A DNA stretch of 64,000 nt, from positions 82,736,124-82,800,123 of the forward strand of contig NC_054702.1 of the NCBI RefSeq assembly GCF_016097555.1. Direction: 5' to 3'. Positions 50,103 to 61,216 of the stretch are shown here, piece after piece. The notes beneath the pieces were generated by a model. It was not told the origin of the DNA and searched no databases. It saw only the letters and a program-made list of their open reading frames with translations. The stretch's first letter is position 1; each line of letters begins with the position of its first letter. A program made the position numbers and the translations under genes. Source of the DNA: Gigantopelta aegis. Lineage: Eukaryota > Mollusca > Gastropoda > Neomphalida > Peltospiridae.

Positions 50103-50201
50103 GTACTTTGCCGTTCGAGAGCTAGACGGACATTTGGACGGTTATGGTCGCTCTCTCATAACCGTCGAAATGTCTGTCAAGCTCTCGAACGGCAGAGTAC
50201 T
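50103..50201. mobile_element. 99-bp foldback
   Basis: AGTACTTTGCCGTTCGAGAG...GGACGGTTATG pairs with CATAACCGTCGAAATG...CTCTCGAACGGCAGAGTACT over about 44-base arms and a loop of about 10 bases. Confidence 0.82.
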
Positions 50202-50275
50202 TGGGCTAGTTAAAACAGAACCAATACCAAAACTACCCTGACAAGGAGCATTCATGAGAAAAACGAAATATGCCG

Positions 50276-50276
<1 letters not shown>

Positions 50277-50330
<54 letters not shown>
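50277..50330. repeat. (CA)n microsatellite
   Basis: About 25 CA units. Confidence 0.97.
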
Positions 50331-50525
50331 CGCCACAAAACGTTTGGGCACCCCACCCCTTCCCACACTGGAACAAATTTTGGTTTAGCCTATTTTTAGA
50401 AATGTAGAACATTTTCTTGAAATTTTATTAAAATGTGGTTAATTTGAGGAATATTTTATTAGCCAAAAACTAAATGTTGTAGCCATTTTGTAATAAAATT
50501 AGCAATTAGCTAATTTGGCAATATA

Positions 50526-51350
50526 CAGGGTGAAAAATCCCTGGATAGCACTCTAAAAATATTAGACCTGTATGCCAACGTATCTAGATTAAACATAAAC
50601 TACTCGAAATCAAAAATCATCTGGATAGGCAGTAAAAAATATTCAAAAGATGTTTTTCATCATCCAAAATGGAAGTTAGAATGGGGTGCAGAAACCTTTT
50701 CCTTACTAGGAGTATATTTTTCAGTTAATATTGAAGACATTATTCAAACTAACTTTGAACCGAAGTTAATGGAGATGAAAAGACTGTTAAAACAATGGTT
50801 CACTAGAAAATTAACTCCACTGGGTCGCGTCGTTGTTATCAAGACCTTAATAATTTCAAAAATAACACATTTATTAATTGCATTACCAAATGTACCAGAT
50901 CAAGTAACAAAACAAATAACTATTTATTTGGCAAAACAAACCAGAAAAAGTCAAAAGAGAAGTACTAATGCAAGACTATGTAAATAGAGGCATCAAAATG
51001 CTAAACATTAGAAATTTTACAACTGCGTTAAAAGCTACTTGGTTAAGAAGACTTCTATTATCAAACTCGAAATGGACACATCTTTTCCAAGCTGTAACAG
51101 GTTTAACGACAGCAAATATGATTAAATGTGGAGATTATTATATTCAGCTAAAAATAACAACAATTAAAAATAATTTTTGGAAAGCTGTGTTACAAAGCTG
51201 GCTTACCATTCAACAGAAAGAAACGCCTGATAATAATGAAGATTTAATGAGCCTAAACATTTGGTACAATAGCAAAATTAAAAAAAAACCCCGGCAAACC
51301 TTTTATTTATATGAAGTATTTATTGACATTAACATTATTGACAATGAGAA
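50526..51350 (+). mobile_element. L1/Tx1-like LINE reverse-transcriptase fragment
   Basis: Frame 50526-50985 reads EKSLDSTLKILDLYANVSRL, then FSLLGVYFSVN, and LKQWFTRKLTPLGRVVVIKT. This is the end of the RT palm and the thumb of L1/Tx1-type ORF2. The match continues in another frame (NKPEKVKREVLMQDYVNRGI, then LKATWLRRLL), so there is a frameshift near 50930. 5' truncated, degraded after about 51300. Dead copy. Confidence 0.82.
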
Positions 51351-51617
51351 TTAATATAGTACAGCATAACCTATAAACTTATAGTGCCTGGAATTGTCTC
51401 CCTTTAAATTGTGGCAGCACCTGTTTCCTGTGTTTCTCTTTCTCAAGATCATTGTAGAAGGGCATTTTATAAACAGAAGGTTTGAACAGTTTTTAATGAT
51501 GATATGTACAAAAATGTTCTGTCAGAAACTGGGAAAGATATCCCCCGATACTCCCATTATCTAACGATATAGAGAGGGACCCTAACTAAAACCCACCCAG
51601 TACCGTGTACGAAATGC
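51350..51617. other. No feature seen; perhaps the LINE 3' region
   Basis: Between the LINE fragment and the hairpin insertion. No clear protein match. Confidence 0.35.
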
Positions 51618-51627
51618 GGGTCTCCCC

Positions 51628-51691
51628 TAGTTCATCAAGATTAACTTTGCTTACAAGTGCAAGCACTACCAAAGTTAATCTTGATGAACTA
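51628..51691. mobile_element. 64-bp perfect hairpin insertion with 10-bp direct repeats
   Basis: 22-base arms (TAGTTCATCAAGATTAACTT plus TG, and the exact reverse complement) around a 20-base loop. GGGTCTCCCC stands at 51618-51627 and 51692-51701. It looks like a recent insertion. Confidence 0.85.
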
Positions 51692-51991
51692 GGGTCTCCC
51701 CATATTTGTCTATCCATCGGGCCCTCTGCATCGGCATTGCCAAATTATTCATTTGCTAATGTTCAAACTAAGTGACTACAATATATAGCATTTTGCTAAT
51801 AAAATATGTGAAGAAAGTGGCCCTGAAAATTACTTTCAGTAACTTTGTTACATGGGACTTGTAAGTTGTAGCAATCTTTACGACACTTCAGCAATGATAA
51901 TTTAGCAAAATGACTGGTACGAATTTAGTTCATAAAAATAAACTTGAATGTAAATGCACATTACTGAGTTTATAAGGCCAACGACATTTTC

Positions 51992-52058
51992 CATTCGCAG
52001 ACAGAGCCGTTCCGAGCAATTTTGCACAATTGCTCGGAATGGCTCTGTGTCTGCGAAT
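51992..52058. repeat. Near-perfect hairpin
   Basis: ATTCGCAGACAGAGCCGTTC...GAGCAAT and ATTGCTCGGAATGGCTCTGT...CTGCGAAT pair over about 29 bases with one or two mismatches and a short loop. Confidence 0.8.
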
Positions 52059-52079
52059 TATGTCATTTTTATCATCCCG

Positions 52080-52664
52080 GATGAAAACCGAGTGTAAATG
52101 ATTGTTAAAATTCTAATGAATTGTGTAAAATAATTTTCCATTAAAAACACCCAGAGTAAAACAACAGATTGACAAGTCACATGGAGTTATGTGAGTTATG
52201 GCAGTAAACAAGTCAGTGTCTTGACGACTGTTGTGTGGTTTGAAAACAAAAAATCAAATTAGGTCCAAAATATTAAGGTGACTTCGACCTCTCAGAACTG
52301 CTAAAATGTTGGAAACTTAGCCTTGTTTTTTTTTTGATGCATATCAGAATAATCATACATTTCTGAACTGTTAGAAAGTTAGTTTGATTTGTTATTTTTT
52401 GAAAGTGATAACCTATCGAATCTACTGTCGATCTTTTAAAATATTTATGATGATATTTTTAATTTTAAAACATTGTTTTAACTTATATTATTTTTATTTT
52501 ATTTTTTATTATAAAATGCAATACTGATACTAAATTTCAGTTGGGTTAATTAGTATATATTATATATGGACATTTCTACTGTTAGAGTGGAAGATAATGG
52601 GAGTTAAGTTCTATTGTCTACACAGATTGACCAGTACTGCCGTTGATGCTCAACATATAGTTTG
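52080..52664. other. No feature seen
   Basis: AT-rich. No exon or repeat recognised. Confidence 0.45.
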
Positions 52665-53180
52665 CAGGGGTGCAGAAAGTACTCGCCTGCTCGCCAAATG
52701 CGAGTAAAAATTCAGACGGAATGTAACAACCAGTCCGACGTACCATCTGTTTTTTTCTGACTGACTGTAATTTTCCATCGAGTCCGCAATAGCGAACAGG
52801 TCATGCCAGAATTAAATACAATTCAAACGAAGTGTTCAGAATAATAACGAACTACGTAATACATATACCGGTACCACATTGACAATTGGAACTCACAGTT
52901 CCAAATAATCAAAAGCGTAAGCACGATATTCAGGAAACAGTCGGTGAAAGATCAGTACTATCTAGAAATGGCTTGTTTATGCTCAAATTATGTTGCTGGT
53001 TTTCAATAGATTGGTCTGTTAAATACTTGTGGGATGTCACTTGAATTTTGTAAATCTACATGAAAGAAATGATTTGTCAATCAAGTTCTGGCAGACTAGT
53101 ACAAATTCTGACGGGCTATTAAATTTTAGTTGGTCCTAGTCCAGCTGGCTAGTGAAATATTTTCTATTTCTGCACCCCTG
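52665..53180. mobile_element. TIR element with CAGGGGTGCAGAAA ends
   Basis: CAGGGGTGCAGAAA at 52665 and TTTCTGCACCCCTG ending 53180. 516 bases, no transposase frame. hAT-like termini; no exact 8-bp duplication found. Confidence 0.72.
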
Positions 53181-53316
53181 GGTTTTGAAAATTATGAGTA
53201 ATCATGAAAGTTATCACCGATTACGATTACAGTAACAATGTAATCGACTGCGATTACATGGCATTCTCAAATGTTGCGATTGTGATTACATGAAAACATG
53301 TAATTGATTGATTACT

Positions 53317-53830
53317 TCTTCTTCTTCTGCGATCCCGACCATATTAGATGAGTAGTCCAGTATTGTGGACGAAGTCCGCAGTCAGCCATAGCGACGTCGC
53401 CGGTCCCCACAGCTTCTCGCTTAGGTCCACTGCACTGGGCCACGTTTGCTGTCGCAGAGTGTTGAAGGTGGGACAGGATTGGAGAATGTGGGCTGGTGTC
53501 TGTGGACCAGTGCCACATGGGCACTCGTCCGTGTGTGAGATTTTCAGCCTGAAGATATGTGAGAGGAGTTGACAATGTCCTGTTCTCAGCCTGAAGATGA
53601 TGACCTGTTGTGACCTGTTCAGCTGGTAGATGCTATTCCCTTCAGGCCCTATCTGCAGACGCTGCCTCCACATGTTCTTGAAGTGGTTTGTTTAGAAGGG
53701 TCTTGACTTCACCATATGACATTTGGTGGGCAGTTTGCTGCCCAGATTGGAGAGTCTGTCAGCTTTTTCATTTCCCATAACACCACAGTGGGAGGGGATC
53801 CACTGTAACACCAGTTTTGTTTTGGGGCCC
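53317..53830 (-). mobile_element. LINE 3' end: RNase H plus CPCG C-terminus, with GAA tail
   Basis: On the - strand, LQWIPSHCGVMGNEKADRLS is the end of an RNase H domain. Then QVIIFRLRTGHC, HTDECPCGTGPQTPAHILQS and ...GLLI before a stop, the zinc-knuckle-like end of I/Jockey-group elements. A stop interrupts the frame between the two parts (at SRPF). The 3' end carries about four GAA units. 5' truncated. Confidence 0.85.
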
Positions 53831-54029
53831 AGTGTTTGGAGTTCCAATTGATTACTGATTTCAATTACCCCATCATTTATAAAAGATGATCTTTACACAT
53901 ATTCCACTTAAAGAATAAAGCACAATGAAGTTATGTAACAATGTTTCCTTCTTGACAAAATAACAACAAACAACTACAATATATAAATAAACAAGTTTAG
54001 CTAATGTGTTATGTAATTTTATCTTTCAG

Positions 54030-54189
54030 ATGTTTGAATCAGGTCCGCCAATGAAATATCCATATAGCCTATCGGCTAAAGTTGCACAGTTTCCATTTAA
54101 ATGGATGTGGGCCAATTCGAGATTCCTGCGATACTTAAGCTATTCATTGATCGTCACTTTTCCACTCTACGTTTCAATTCACCGAGCTG
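54030..54189 (+). CDS. 79-residue protein, exon with ATG
   Basis: 53 codons plus one base; donor GCTG^GTAAGA at 54190. Contains the membrane segment. Confidence 0.72.
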
Positions 54190-57100
54190 GTAAGATTATT
54201 GTTTTCATATAATTAAAACGTTTGTTTCGTTTCACGACATCACTACAGCACATTGATTAATTAATCATCGGCTATTGAATGTCAAACATTTGGTAATTCT
54301 GACTTGTGTAGTCTTAGGAAACCTGCAACATTTTTCCATTAGTAGCAAGGGATCTTTTATATGCACCATCCCACAGACAGGACAGCACATACCACAGCCT
54401 TTGTGGTGCACTGGCTGGAATGAGAAATAGCCCAATGGGCCCACTGACAGGGATCGATCCAGGGCCCTGTTCACAAAGCAGTCTTCACAATAAGGTTTTA
54501 TATCAGTCTGATTAAAATTAGCTCTACTGGGGTCTACCAGTAGATCTAACAGCATTGCATGGACTCCCGTGTCCAGTGGCATTTCATCTATAAATAACAA
54601 TTTAAATATCGATCAATTACACTTTGCCTTTTATGGCAGTATTCAGGAGCATACAAATTCTAAAAATATTGTTCGAGACTATACTTGTTGGTCTATTTCA
54701 ACATTGGAAAAACAGGGGGGGAAAGTGCAGTAATACTCTGGATTGTATACTAGTATAAACATATTGTATGGCTATACCATCACAGGTTTTTTTTTTTCCA
54801 TCTTGAAATGAATTTTATACTGAAATTAGTTTCTGGCATACTTTGTAATTCACCCGAATCATTTTGTATACCCTCGGCATAATCCCGAATGTTTTCAAAT
54901 TCTTTTTAAATCACTGGCATTATTTTGCAAGTAAGGTTTTGATTGGTCGAATGAAAGGTCAACTGGACATGAGCTCCAACGGGCTTCTGTTAGATCCACA
55001 TGTAATAGTGGAGCTAATTTTAATTAGATTGGTTTCATATGGGCCATGAAAATTCTAGGAAGTCAGAATTTGAAAAAAAAAATTCAGGCTTGAATTTTTT
55101 TTTTAATGGGAGGTTATGTACCGTATATGAATAAAAATTGGTTGATAATTAATTTTCTTCATTTAAAATAACCCAAGAAAAGATTGGCAATTCACATTAA
55201 AACATTGTGATATTAATAGATTATGTTAATGAGTGTTTGAACCATGTAGTTGCCAATCATAATCCATCTACACTTGATTACTCCTCAGTTCCTAATTGGT
55301 ACATTACAAAATTCTGAAAATTATTTCTTTATTGTTTTCAGCCAATTCTCCTGGTAATGTTGACAAATGGAATCAAATCAGAGAGGCAAGAAAACGTAAG
55401 ATAGTTTTAAAATACTCATTTCAGTTATTTCACTAAGAATTACTTTTAGTATAGTTGGATATTATAGTTGTATTATATTTTAATTACAAGACTGAGTCAC
55501 TGGACACATAATCTTGAAAAAGTGTAATCTGGAGTATAACTATCAAAGAAAAAATCAGAACTGAATTTGATCTCATAATTGTCAATTAATATAATTAGTA
55601 ATTTTATCTTTTGAAACCAAAATCCAAAACTGTGATGTTAATCTTGTCACAAATTGAGCCTGTTGTTCTACATCACAATTAAGTTATGTTATGTTTACAA
55701 CCAGCTTTGACAGTAAATGTATAGTGAATGTATGCTTGAAAACATGAACACACGAACAGGCACTTTTTCGAGAATATGGCCCCAAAGTTATATAAATTCT
55801 CCTTGTATTTTAGTATCGTTTCCTGTTTATGCTTTTTGGTGAAGATTTATTAATAATCCTCCACATTTCAAGACCCTGCAAAGTTTTCCAGATTTTTTTT
55901 CCAATTTCATTTTCCTCATTGATGAATAATTATGGTAGAATAATATATTTTTTTTATTATTGGAAATTCCATAACCAGATTAGAACAACTACCAAGTAAT
56001 ATTGTTAGTGAGATGAATTTTCCTGAATATGGAATTCAGTGTTCTCGCTGCTCCATTTAAGCGGGGCGGCTCGCCCCTCTATTGCATTTTGCCGCCCTCC
56101 TTTATTTTTCTGCACCCCTCTTTATTTTCCAGCCCCCCTACTATATTTTTCAGCACCTATCTCCGCTATTTCCAAATGCACACTTTTTTCCACACATTAA
56201 AAAACCACAACAATCAGTCTGCACACTGGACATCAAAGGAAACGAGCTGCGATGTGTATGAAAAAGCAATTGATACGACATTTACCGTAAAGTAATTTAA
56301 CAGTATTTTTAACAGCCTCTATTTTGTCCCATACCTGTATCCATTTGTATGTTTAATACACACAATAAAAGTTATATTTTATTTGAACAATGAATTTTTT
56401 TTTACTTTTTACGGATTCAGCAATCTACAATTGGTTGTAACTGATGATTTTTACTTTCTGTCATTGTTTATTCAGCAGTTCTTTATAAAATATTGTAAAC
56501 TTTTCATTTTGGGAGGATATCAGCGCTTATAAAAACAATGGAAGTGGTAGTGTTTATAATTAAAATCATTTATCTTGGGTGCCAAATAATATATACACCG
56601 CCTTTATAAAACAAAACTTTTTATCAGCTGGTGATATTATTTTATCAGCGATCGATTCATTCAATGAAGATGGAAATAACAAAAAATGTATCAGACATTA
56701 GGAGATCACTTCACAAACATTTTATTGTTTTTCGTATATCTTGAAATCTTTATTAAAGTAATAATATTAAAGCTTTGATCAGTTCGGCAAAACCGGAACT
56801 GCCTGTGAATGTCAGGCCAATAACATCTTCAGATCAGTTAAAAGACGAGTTTGTTTGTATTTTGTATAAAAAAAATTGTAGGCAAAATAAGGAGTATGTC
56901 TTTCTACAAAGTCTACCAACACACAACAATATGGTAACCAAGCTCTCCCCCTTTTTTTTTTTTTGCCGCCCTCTTTTAATTTTCACCCAGCGAGAACACT
57001 GGAATTGCATTTGGAAGGAAAACTAATGTTTTTTATGCTAATGATTTTAAATATGTAATTGTGAAACCGTGGATATATTTTTGTTTATACCAGTTAAGAG

Positions 57101-57403
57101 TATCGTTTATAATTCAAATGACAGTGTTACTGTAATTGTCATTGTGTTTCTGGCCTGGTGCTAATAAAGTCAGAGATTTTAATGCCATGGCAACATCATA
57201 CAAATTGCATGCGTGTGACATCACTAGAGATCGAGTCTAGACTGTAAAGTTTTATAAGCATGGGCCCATGATAATATGAGGCATCTACAAGTGTGTACTA
57301 CATTTGAAGATGTATTTGTATGAGTCAATATGATGCAAGCTGAATACACATAATAAGATGTTTTTTGTTTTTTTCAGACTCACACTTTGATCCTATTCAT
57401 TAG
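54030..57403 (+). CDS. Small single-pass membrane protein gene, 79 residues, three coding exons
   Basis: Exons 54030-54189, 55342-55395 and 57378-57403, GT-AG with phases 1 and 1. The ATG is the first codon after acceptor ATCTTTCAG, so a non-coding upstream exon must exist. The protein begins MFESGPPMKYPYSLSAKV. One hydrophobic segment (FLRYLSYSLIVTFPLYV, about residues 33-49) is followed by a charged tail (DKWNQIREARKHSHFDPIH). The upstream KVAQFPFKWMWANSR is basic and aromatic. Size and layout resemble small mitochondrial inner-membrane or assembly factors, but I recognise no family. AATAAA at 57532-57537 fits the 3' end. Intron 1 holds a SINE, intron 2 a hAT-like element. Confidence 0.72.
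54218..54466 (-). mobile_element. SINE type B, reverse
   Basis: GTTTCACGACATCACTACAG (tail, reversed), TAGTAGCAAGGGATCTTTTA, CCCAATGGGCCCACTGACAG and GGATCGATCCAG. The head is cut off where a GGGCCCTGTTCACAAAGC foldback-type end begins. Confidence 0.82.
54470..55341. other. Rest of intron 1 of the small gene
   Basis: Starts with a GGGCCCTGTTCACAAAGCA end like that of the 20779 foldback, without a visible partner. The rest is AT-rich. Confidence 0.45.
55342..55395 (+). CDS. 79-residue protein, middle exon
   Basis: Acceptor TGTTTTCAG at 55341. It encodes (A)NSPGNVDKWNQIREARK and one base before donor GTAAGA at 55396. Confidence 0.72.
55396..56028. other. Intron, nothing recognised
   Basis: AT-rich. 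No exon or repeat seen. Confidence 0.45.
56037..57001. mobile_element. hAT-like element with CAGTGTTCTCGCTG ends, 965 bp
   Basis: CAGTGTTCTCGCTG at the left and CAGCGAGAACACTG at the right are perfect 14-base inverted repeats. GGAATT flanks both sides. GCCGCCCTC motifs lie just inside both ends (inverted relative to each other only in part). No transposase frame. Confidence 0.82.
57378..57403 (+). CDS. 79-residue protein, last exon
   Basis: Acceptor TTTTTTCAG at 57377. It encodes (H)SHFDPIH and TAG at 57401-57403. Short but phase-correct. Confidence 0.62.
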
Positions 57404-57531
57404 TAATACATAACTTGCGGGTCTGGATACCTGGACAGTGGGTTTTTTGGATGAATGTATAGTGACTTTTCAGGACAATTTGAAGCCCTTATACATGTTT
57501 ACAGTGTGTACTATTAAAATATTAATTATAG

Positions 57532-57537
57532 AATAAA
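57532..57537 (+). promoter_or_regulatory. Candidate poly(A) signal of the small gene
   Basis: AATAAA about 130 bases after the stop, followed by GT-rich GAGTGTTGTTATATTTTGT. Confidence 0.5.
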
Positions 57538-57639
57538 CTAGTGATTAATTACTGAATATAATTGAGTGTTGTTATATTTTGTCACCTTCACTTGTAATTG
57601 AGAAATCGTAGATGTGACAATGTGATCATCTGTATATCA

Positions 57640-57942
57640 GGGGGGTGGGATTTAGCCCAGTTGACTGATTGCTTACCTGATGTGCTTGTCACAGGATCAA
57701 ATCACCTCAGTGGATCCTTTTAACTGATTTTTTTTTCTCTTTCCAACCAGTGCACCACAACAGGTCAAAGGCCGTGGTATGTGTTTTCTTATCTTTGAGA
57801 AAGTGCATATATAAGATCTCATGCTACTAATAAAAAATAAATAAAAAATTCTGATGACTACATGTCAGAATTACTGTATGTTTAACATCCAATAGCCGAT
57901 GATTAATTAATGTGCTCTAGTGATGTCGTTAAACAAAACAAA
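57640..57942 (+). mobile_element. SINE type B with alternative head, full length
   Basis: Head GGGATTTAGCCCAGTTGACT and B-box-like GGATCAAATC, body CCAGTGCACCACAACAGGTC, tail CATCCAATAGCCGATGATTA...GTCGTTAAACAAAAC. CTGTATATCA and CTGCATATCA flank it (one mismatch). Confidence 0.85.
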
Positions 57943-57952
57943 CTGCATATCA

Positions 57953-60394
57953 ATACTGAAAGTAACTGATGTCACTCATTAAAGAATATGCATGTCACTA
58001 ACAAATACAATTTTTAGTTTGTAGCTGTGAACTGAAGTGTGCAAAACCTTTTGGGTGCATGTGAAGTTTGTTAAAACTATACTGAAAGTATATCTACGAG
58101 ACCATTGTCTTGTAATTATTCCTACTAGTACTTCACAACTGATTTATCACATGGTGTGGTATGTACTATTCTGTATACCAGAAAGTGCCAGCATTTTTTT
58201 TTTTTTGTACACTAACCTCTATTCTAGGCAAATTGCATGTCAGTTAAAGGGTGCTTTAATGTTAGTTGAATTCACCAGAGGACTTTATTTGACATGGTGT
58301 GGGACAACTGGGCGAGTAGGTTTGAGTTATAAATAAAAATCATTTATGACCAGATGCCTCTTCCCATTGCAAGATTGTCTTTGTGAAGGTGTCAAGAAAA
58401 GTTGTTGAAGGAAAGGCAACATTCTTGGCAAAACAAAATGCCAGTTACTACACAAGATGATTGAGCATCAGTGACTGTAAAGAGTTGTCAATGCCGCTAT
58501 CCTAATGTGACCATCAACTGACCTTTCAAACACACACCTGCTTCAAGTATGGAAACTAATCATGTTGAAATACCTGTCTAGTAAAGGGTGGCCACAAGCA
58601 TGTATTACATAAACATGATTTATAACCATGACCTCAAATTCATGCATTGGGTGTTTGACCCAGTTGGGATAAGTTCTTCTAGACATTTCTCAGGTGAATG
58701 AACACATACAGGCCAACAGTTGACGGCTTATATATCATTTATCCCCTTCATCATCTTCTACAGCCAAGACCTTTGATGATGAAGTGTTAATATGCTTGTA
58801 GGTTTCAAAACGGGTATTATTCACTTTGGATAATTTGTTTAAAACAATACTTCAAAGAAATTAATATACCTTTAACGACACCTTTGCAGAGTTTTAAACT
58901 TGTCGAGAGAAAAAATCCACACTGGTACAGACTAGTCCTTCCAAAAAGCATCCGAGATCTGTGATATAGTACATACCACAGCCTTTAGTGGGCTAGTTGT
59001 GGGGCACTGGTTGGGTTCCTGAGACTCGTCATACTTTACGTCAGCATTTTACCAAATTAGCTGTATCCCATCTTAAATTAGTGCTTCACAACTATTGTAT
59101 CAGATGTTCTGGTCTATCAAGTCCCGTCTGATCAGTACATAAGATGTTTTCTGTGGATTTTTTTCCATGCCAGATGTTACAGGGTTGAATAAATATTCTT
59201 TCAGTTGAGGCATATTTAATGAGTAATGGTGACATGTTTTAATAATTAATTTTAATTTGATTGCTATACATTTATCTCCTTTTATTATAAAATGTGAAAA
59301 AACTAATAAATGGATGTGCTGTTAAAAAGCAGACATGAACACAACTTAGATGTAAAAACAAAATGCTAATAACAAAACTACATGTAAATATACTTGATTT
59401 ATTTATTCACATAATTGTATGGTTCTGTGCATTGATGATCAGAATATACAAAGTTTATAATGAATTGTGTCTTTAATCTCACCACAGTCCACTGTTTAAA
59501 AATGTGACTCCACTATGTTATTTTTTCATCAAGGAATCAACAGTTTTTTTCACTGAAAACAGCTTCAGCATAACATTAACCCTTGATCCCTTCAATTTAA
59601 ATCAGTATACTATAAAGCAAATCAGTATACTATAAAGCAAATCAGTATAAATAATTAAACTGCCCATATTTATTTAGACACATTGTAAACCCCAAACAAG
59701 TTCTGAAGACTTGGTTTAGGTTATGTATAAAAAACTAAAACCCAAAGCAACAAATATGAACTTGTTCTGAAAAATGACTAGGTTTTACAACAATATTAAA
59801 AAACTGTTTCAAAAACGTGCAATTAAGAATTTGATAAATTTTATGACTAATGGTAATAAAATAAACTACACGTATATGGTTTTTTTTAAATCACATACCG
59901 GGTACTCCTGGAATGATCAGACATTCTTGCATTTCACACTACAACATGAAGATAATGACATAGAAGGAAGGGGAAAAGGTACACAGTGTTTTTAGAACAA
60001 GACAATAGTCAATGAATTTTAAACATTTAAAAAATAATACATATATACCAGTTCAAAAGTTTGTTTATTACGACAATAATAAAAAAACCCAAGAATTTTT
60101 CAAATTGATGTAAAAATAATATGCAAATATGTAGCTGGGAAATCTATTGCCTTCGTTTCAAGCCAAATTATTTGCATCACAATATGAAGAATAATTTCTG
60201 AATAAAAACAAATCCTATTAGTTGCACTAATAAAAATTTCTAAATTATTATTAGAATGAAACAAGACATTAAAATAATACAGAACCAATACCTATGAGCT
60301 ATTTACTGAATAATTATTGACGTGTGAATACATTTTACCCTTTTGATTTCAGCTAGTAATACATATATATAATATATATAAATATTTTTTCTTA
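57953..60394. other. Intergenic, no gene seen
   Basis: AT-rich. It holds SINE scraps (58150-58195, 58958-59073) and a short direct repeat, AAATCAGTATACTATAAAGC, at 59619 and 59639. Confidence 0.5.
58958..59073 (-). mobile_element. SINE fragment, reverse
   Basis: GATATAGTACATACCACAGC, TTGTGGGGCACTGGTTGG, and a reversed head remnant CAGCATTTTACCAAATTAGC. Confidence 0.65.
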
Positions 60395-61216
60395 TTAAAG
60401 CCGCACACCCTAGTTCCATCCAGCGAAAATAAATTATAATTTGGTTAATCTACAAACCTGTAACACACTTAGATCACGTTTTTATCAAATGGAGTGAAAA
60501 AGCAGGTTTTATATCGATAAATACCATGGGAATCCCCCATGTCCCAATTGCTTGAAATAATTTTGAAAGTTAGTATTCTGATGTCACCGGTAGATGTTGC
60601 TCGAAGCACAACAATGCCTACGTCACGACAAATTTCACAGAGTGCGCACAGACTTGGGGTGCGTTCTTTTCACCTCTACTGGACATGTTCCAACTGTTCT
60701 GTCCTGGTTGTATCCCCTCTCCAGATATCGTAAGACTTAGCAAAATTATTGGTTTTAAGGGTTTGTAACCTTTTGTATTGAGACACTTACTTGTCTGAAC
60801 TTTATTGTTACTGAAAATGTTCACGAACTGTGAAGAAAAATCTCACAAATGAACAACAACAAATCGGATGTTGATTGCGTGAAACCGTGCACGAGAAAAC
60901 AAACCGAACCAAAATGATAACGGTCACGTGGTATACCAACATCTGTGACGTTTACACAGGAAGATTCCCTCTAAAAATAGATTGGACCTCGCTTGCTTAA
61001 CGTTTTTTTCTCGACAGCACGTCTTGTGAAAAAATGCATTTTGTGGTTTTACAAACATCAGGATTACCAAAAAGCACTTCAGGTGAATGGAAATGTGTAT
61101 TCTAAATAATAAAATGTAAATAAAGCGCAATTTTATTTGTGAAAAATGGGGTTTAATAGCGAAAAACAACGCCGTAATGGTTAACAAATAGCCGTAACTA
61201 GGGTGTGTCCCTTTAA
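60395..61216. mobile_element. TTAA-flanked TIR element, 822 bp
   Basis: TTAAAGCCGCACACCCTAG at the left; the right end, read reversed, is TTAAAGGGACACACCCTAG. Same termini as 32109-32485 with a different interior. No coding frame recognised. Confidence 0.78.
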
